Shown piece after piece: positions 61,519 to 64,000 of a stretch of DNA of 64,000 nucleotides; position 1 is the first letter of the stretch, and each line of letters begins with the position of its first letter. The position numbers were made by a program, and so were the translations under genes. The notes beneath the pieces were generated by a model. The model was not told where the DNA came from. It did no database searches and saw nothing but the letters and a program-made list of their open reading frames with translations. This stretch comes from Ectocarpus siliculosus. Its lineage: Eukaryota > Sar > Phaeophyceae > Ectocarpales > Ectocarpaceae. The stretch is taken from contig FN649742.1 of the NCBI GenBank assembly GCA_000310025.1, positions 5,456,470 to 5,520,469 of the forward strand, written 5' to 3'.

Positions 61519-62793
61519 GCGCGCACCGCGTTCAGCTGTTTCTTCCAGCCGTTTCTTCCTGCTTGACGCATGTAGCTTTGCAGTCCATGGACGCGCACAC
61601 GTGTGTTCCAAACACGAGGACCTGACGGCTGATGAAGAGCGAATAGTGATCCAGAGCTCTCCCAAACCGCCCCTCTTGCGCCTGTCGTGTTACATTACAT
61701 GCCTGTTTGCTACTCCTATTATAATAGGTGAACGTTTCAGTGGACATGCCAGATGTTGACGCGTCCGTTGCGGATGGCGACCCACGCGTAGACACGTTCG
61801 TCGAGCCCTACCAGGGACGGCCTCAGCTGAAGGGAATGCGGGTGCGTTACAAGCCGGCCAGAGCAGGATCAGGTGGGTGGCACTCTACTGTTTGTGCTGT
61901 TGTCTTTGTTGCTGTTGTCTTGACATTATTAACTGTACCGGTCTCCGCTCGGTACCTTGTAATGTCCGTACTGGTCCAACTGACGCGAACGCCTTCCCAG
62001 TTGTGTCACCCGGCGACGATGTGCGTTTCGCGGGGGAAGCTCATAGGCCATTCTGTATCATTCTTTATCCGAGGGCGCCATCTGCATGTATGACACTGCG
62101 GCACGGCGCAGGGGGTCGTGCAGAGAGAGAGAAACCTTAACTTTTTTTTAATCTTTTTTTCTCAGAGAATACCGAACGGGTGTTGTTTGAAAAATTCCTG
62201 GTTTAGCAGGAAGATCAGTACCCTATCAAAGAAACCTTAGCTTTATTGAACCTTTCTTCTCAAGCGTATGTGGAAAGAGCGTTGTTCGGAAAATTTCCCT
62301 GTTGGGCTGGACGATCATTCCCCTATTTTAGTCAGTCGTGCCTGTACCAGTAACTCAGTCTGTTCGACTGCTGTAAATTCCTTCTTCGACACAGACACGG
62401 CTGTTGCTGTTAATATTAACTCTACACGCAACGGCTTACGAACGCGCATACTCACTTAAAACAACAAACACGCTACTGCTGTACATTACTTCCCACCCAG
62501 AGTATTCGCCGTGTCGCCCGCCAGCTGGACATGAACAACCAAAGGGACGCCAAGACGATGAAGATGGTGCAACACCGGCTACCCCCGACCAGGGGAAAAA
62601 AGCGAAGAAAGCTTCTGCGGCCAACTCCAGAGGAGTAGCAGCGGCGCAAGCAGCAGAGGTTTCTGCAGAAACACCGAAAAGCTCCAAGAAAAAGAAGAGA
62701 AAGTCGACGGCGGGGGGGGTTCGTGCAGAGGAGGAGGGGCACGGGGTGTCTTCGGCCAAGAAGTCCAAGAAGAAGAAAGGCGTCGAAAGATAG
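59578..62793 (+). CDS. RPA34.5-like RNA polymerase I subunit (tentative)
   Basis: Four exons in phase: 59578-59694, 60157-60384, 61728-61872, 62501-62793, giving 260 residues. The start MAEGFTAADYVTSLPLSEVQ leads into LWLLRVPRHIDTSRLEG and VKVKLPRKG. This resembles the opening of RPA34.5/PAF49 subunits, where a short 'W-x-IQ-x-P' strand is followed by 'L-x-G'. A central acidic stretch (DSEDGDSDEEGG) and a beta-rich part with FVGQVNVSVDMPDVD follow. The tail is lysine-rich (KKAKKAS, KSSKKKKRKS, KKSKKKK), as in PAF49, and would direct it to the nucleolus. The Pol I subunit pair A34.5/A49 aids initiation and cleavage on rDNA. Similarity is weak and by eye; a generic nucleolar protein is the main alternative. 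The gene model itself is well supported by phase. Confidence 0.5.
59743..59782 (+). repeat. (GA)n microsatellite in intron 1
   Basis: A pure GA run in the first intron of the RPA34-like gene. Confidence 0.95.
60421..60462 (+). repeat. (GAAGAAGA)n-type tandem repeat in intron 2
   Basis: A purine-only array of about four 9-base units (gaagaagag) shortly after the donor at 60384. Confidence 0.85.
61484..61516 (+). repeat. (CT)n microsatellite
   Basis: A pure TC run in the second intron of the RPA34-like gene. Confidence 0.95.
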
Positions 62794-64000
62794 CCGCCGC
62801 CATATGCATAGGAGCTTGTACAGAATAGATCGACATTGGTAGTGGTAGTTGCAGCAGGCATCTATTGCGTTGGGTGCATCCGTAGTGTGTCCAACGGAGT
62901 TCGTTTCAAGGTTCATTTCGCGGGCTGGGCTACGTAGCATGTGATGTGAGCCGGGATGGATGTCGATTCTGCTCGAGAATGTTAATGCCTGCACACCCAC
63001 CGGAGCTTCTGCATGTTTCAATGTTTTCCACGCGACACTCTTGACTCATGGCTAGGCGGGAGCGTGCACACCGATTTCACGTGTGTCTCTCACCCACAGG
63101 CATGCACCGAAGTCGTGCATCTGTAGCTGACTACAAGTTGTAAGGCTTACAATGCTACCGTCCCGAAGAAAGAGAGCGATTTGCCGATTGTCAATGCTGC
63201 AGTCCTTGCTGACGCCCATGACTATTTACGACAGACTTTGGTACGCAGCTGGAACTTGGACGGAGTTGATTGGTGAAGGCTGGCTTGTCATGTTCAGATA
63301 TCTGCGAGGTCTGAGCAAGAATAGGCTACTCAGGAAAGCATTAGTTTCATGATTTTGTTGAGGCTCAATTTCTTAGTGCGCGTTCTGTAGACTATTTTTC
63401 TACCAGGTACTACTCTAATCTACAGCAGTATTTTCGTGTAGGTGACATGAGATACCTCACCCCCCGGAACAATTTTTAAAGCGAGATTACTCGAAGACGA
63501 AAGTGGAGATAGATGCGCAAGTATCAAGTGACCCACGTTTTTGGAAAGCTCTCGGCGGGACGGTTCCAACGCCGACATTTTCGGCACCGCTGCCATTTTT
63601 GCTTTGGAGTGTATCCGAGCTTTGAAAAAGTCGGTCCGGGGAGTACCTTGAGTCACCGACACTAACCCATTGTGTTGTACTTAGAAGTAGGCCGAAGTGC
63701 GCAAACCTCCTCTGCGAAAAATAAGGTTTTCATATCGATTGGAGGCCAAAAGACGCACATCGGCCGATCGGCTTATTTTTTTTTTGTTCTTTTTGGCGCG
63801 GCGGAAGAAAAAAATAGAGCGAGAGCCGTTTGATTCGAAAAACAGCAGCACGACACACGACACATCGTCATCATCGCCGATAGACGACAGACAACCCCTT
63901 CTCCGAAGCCGCAACCTCCACCACCTCGACGCCAGGGTTAAGCTGCGCGTGTAGTCTTCTTGCTGAGGGACCGCGCAGATTCATCGACGAGCGAATATCG
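62794..64000. other. Right-hand end, no gene recognised
   Basis: The 3' untranslated region of the RPA34-like gene should lie at the start. Short open frames (for example 63697-63954, plus, Arg/Lys-rich) have no recognised motif. If strand alternation continues, a minus-strand gene would be expected to begin or end beyond the window. Confidence 0.35.

Overview
This window is nuclear DNA from a photosynthetic stramenopile, most likely a brown alga of the Ectocarpus type. The evidence is: intron-dense genes with mostly GT-AG introns of several hundred bases, two proteins with a signal peptide followed by a Phe at the predicted cleavage site (the heterokont plastid 'ASAF' motif), LINE debris and minisatellites inside introns, and genes that alternate strands without exception. 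The species call is inference. Two 100-N assembly gaps are present (21172-21271 and 34119-34218). Gene models were built by eye from homology, splice sites and reading-frame phase; no transcript or database was consulted.

Layout: (1) 172-3358, minus: 5'-running-off part of a glucose/sorbosone dehydrogenase-like beta-propeller protein. (2) 3920-25352, plus: plastid-targeted ABC-F ATPase in about 18 exons; one 9.1 kb intron holds a decayed LINE, a hairpin, copies of its own splice donor, a 2.4 kb minisatellite and an assembly gap. (3) 27938-40550, minus: a predicted giant (about 2,950 residue) nuclear protein that joins several SAP-like motifs and long acidic tracts to two RanBP2-type zinc fingers and FxFG repeats, i.e. 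a Nup153/Nup1-like nucleoporin with an unusual N-terminal half. (4) 42224-45371, plus: HDDC2-like HD-domain nucleotidase. (5) 45589-50517, minus: coiled-coil protein with a C-terminal RING finger. (6) 51873-55104, plus: FKBP-type prolyl isomerase with plastid and possibly lumen targeting. (7) 56867-58170, minus: DCC-family thiol-disulfide oxidoreductase with an N-terminal hydrophobic segment. (8) 59578-62793, plus: short protein with a lysine-rich tail, tentatively an RNA polymerase I RPA34.5-like subunit.

The genes do not form an operon or pathway. The recurring theme is housekeeping: plastid translation or folding (ABC-F, FKBP), nuclear architecture (SAP/FG nucleoporin), rRNA transcription (RPA34-like), nucleotide clean-up (HDDC2). 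The strongest candidates for something undescribed are the SAP-acidic-zinc finger-FG architecture, a 10-base dyad repeated at least 11 times in non-coding DNA, and the structured repeats inside the giant ABC-F intron.
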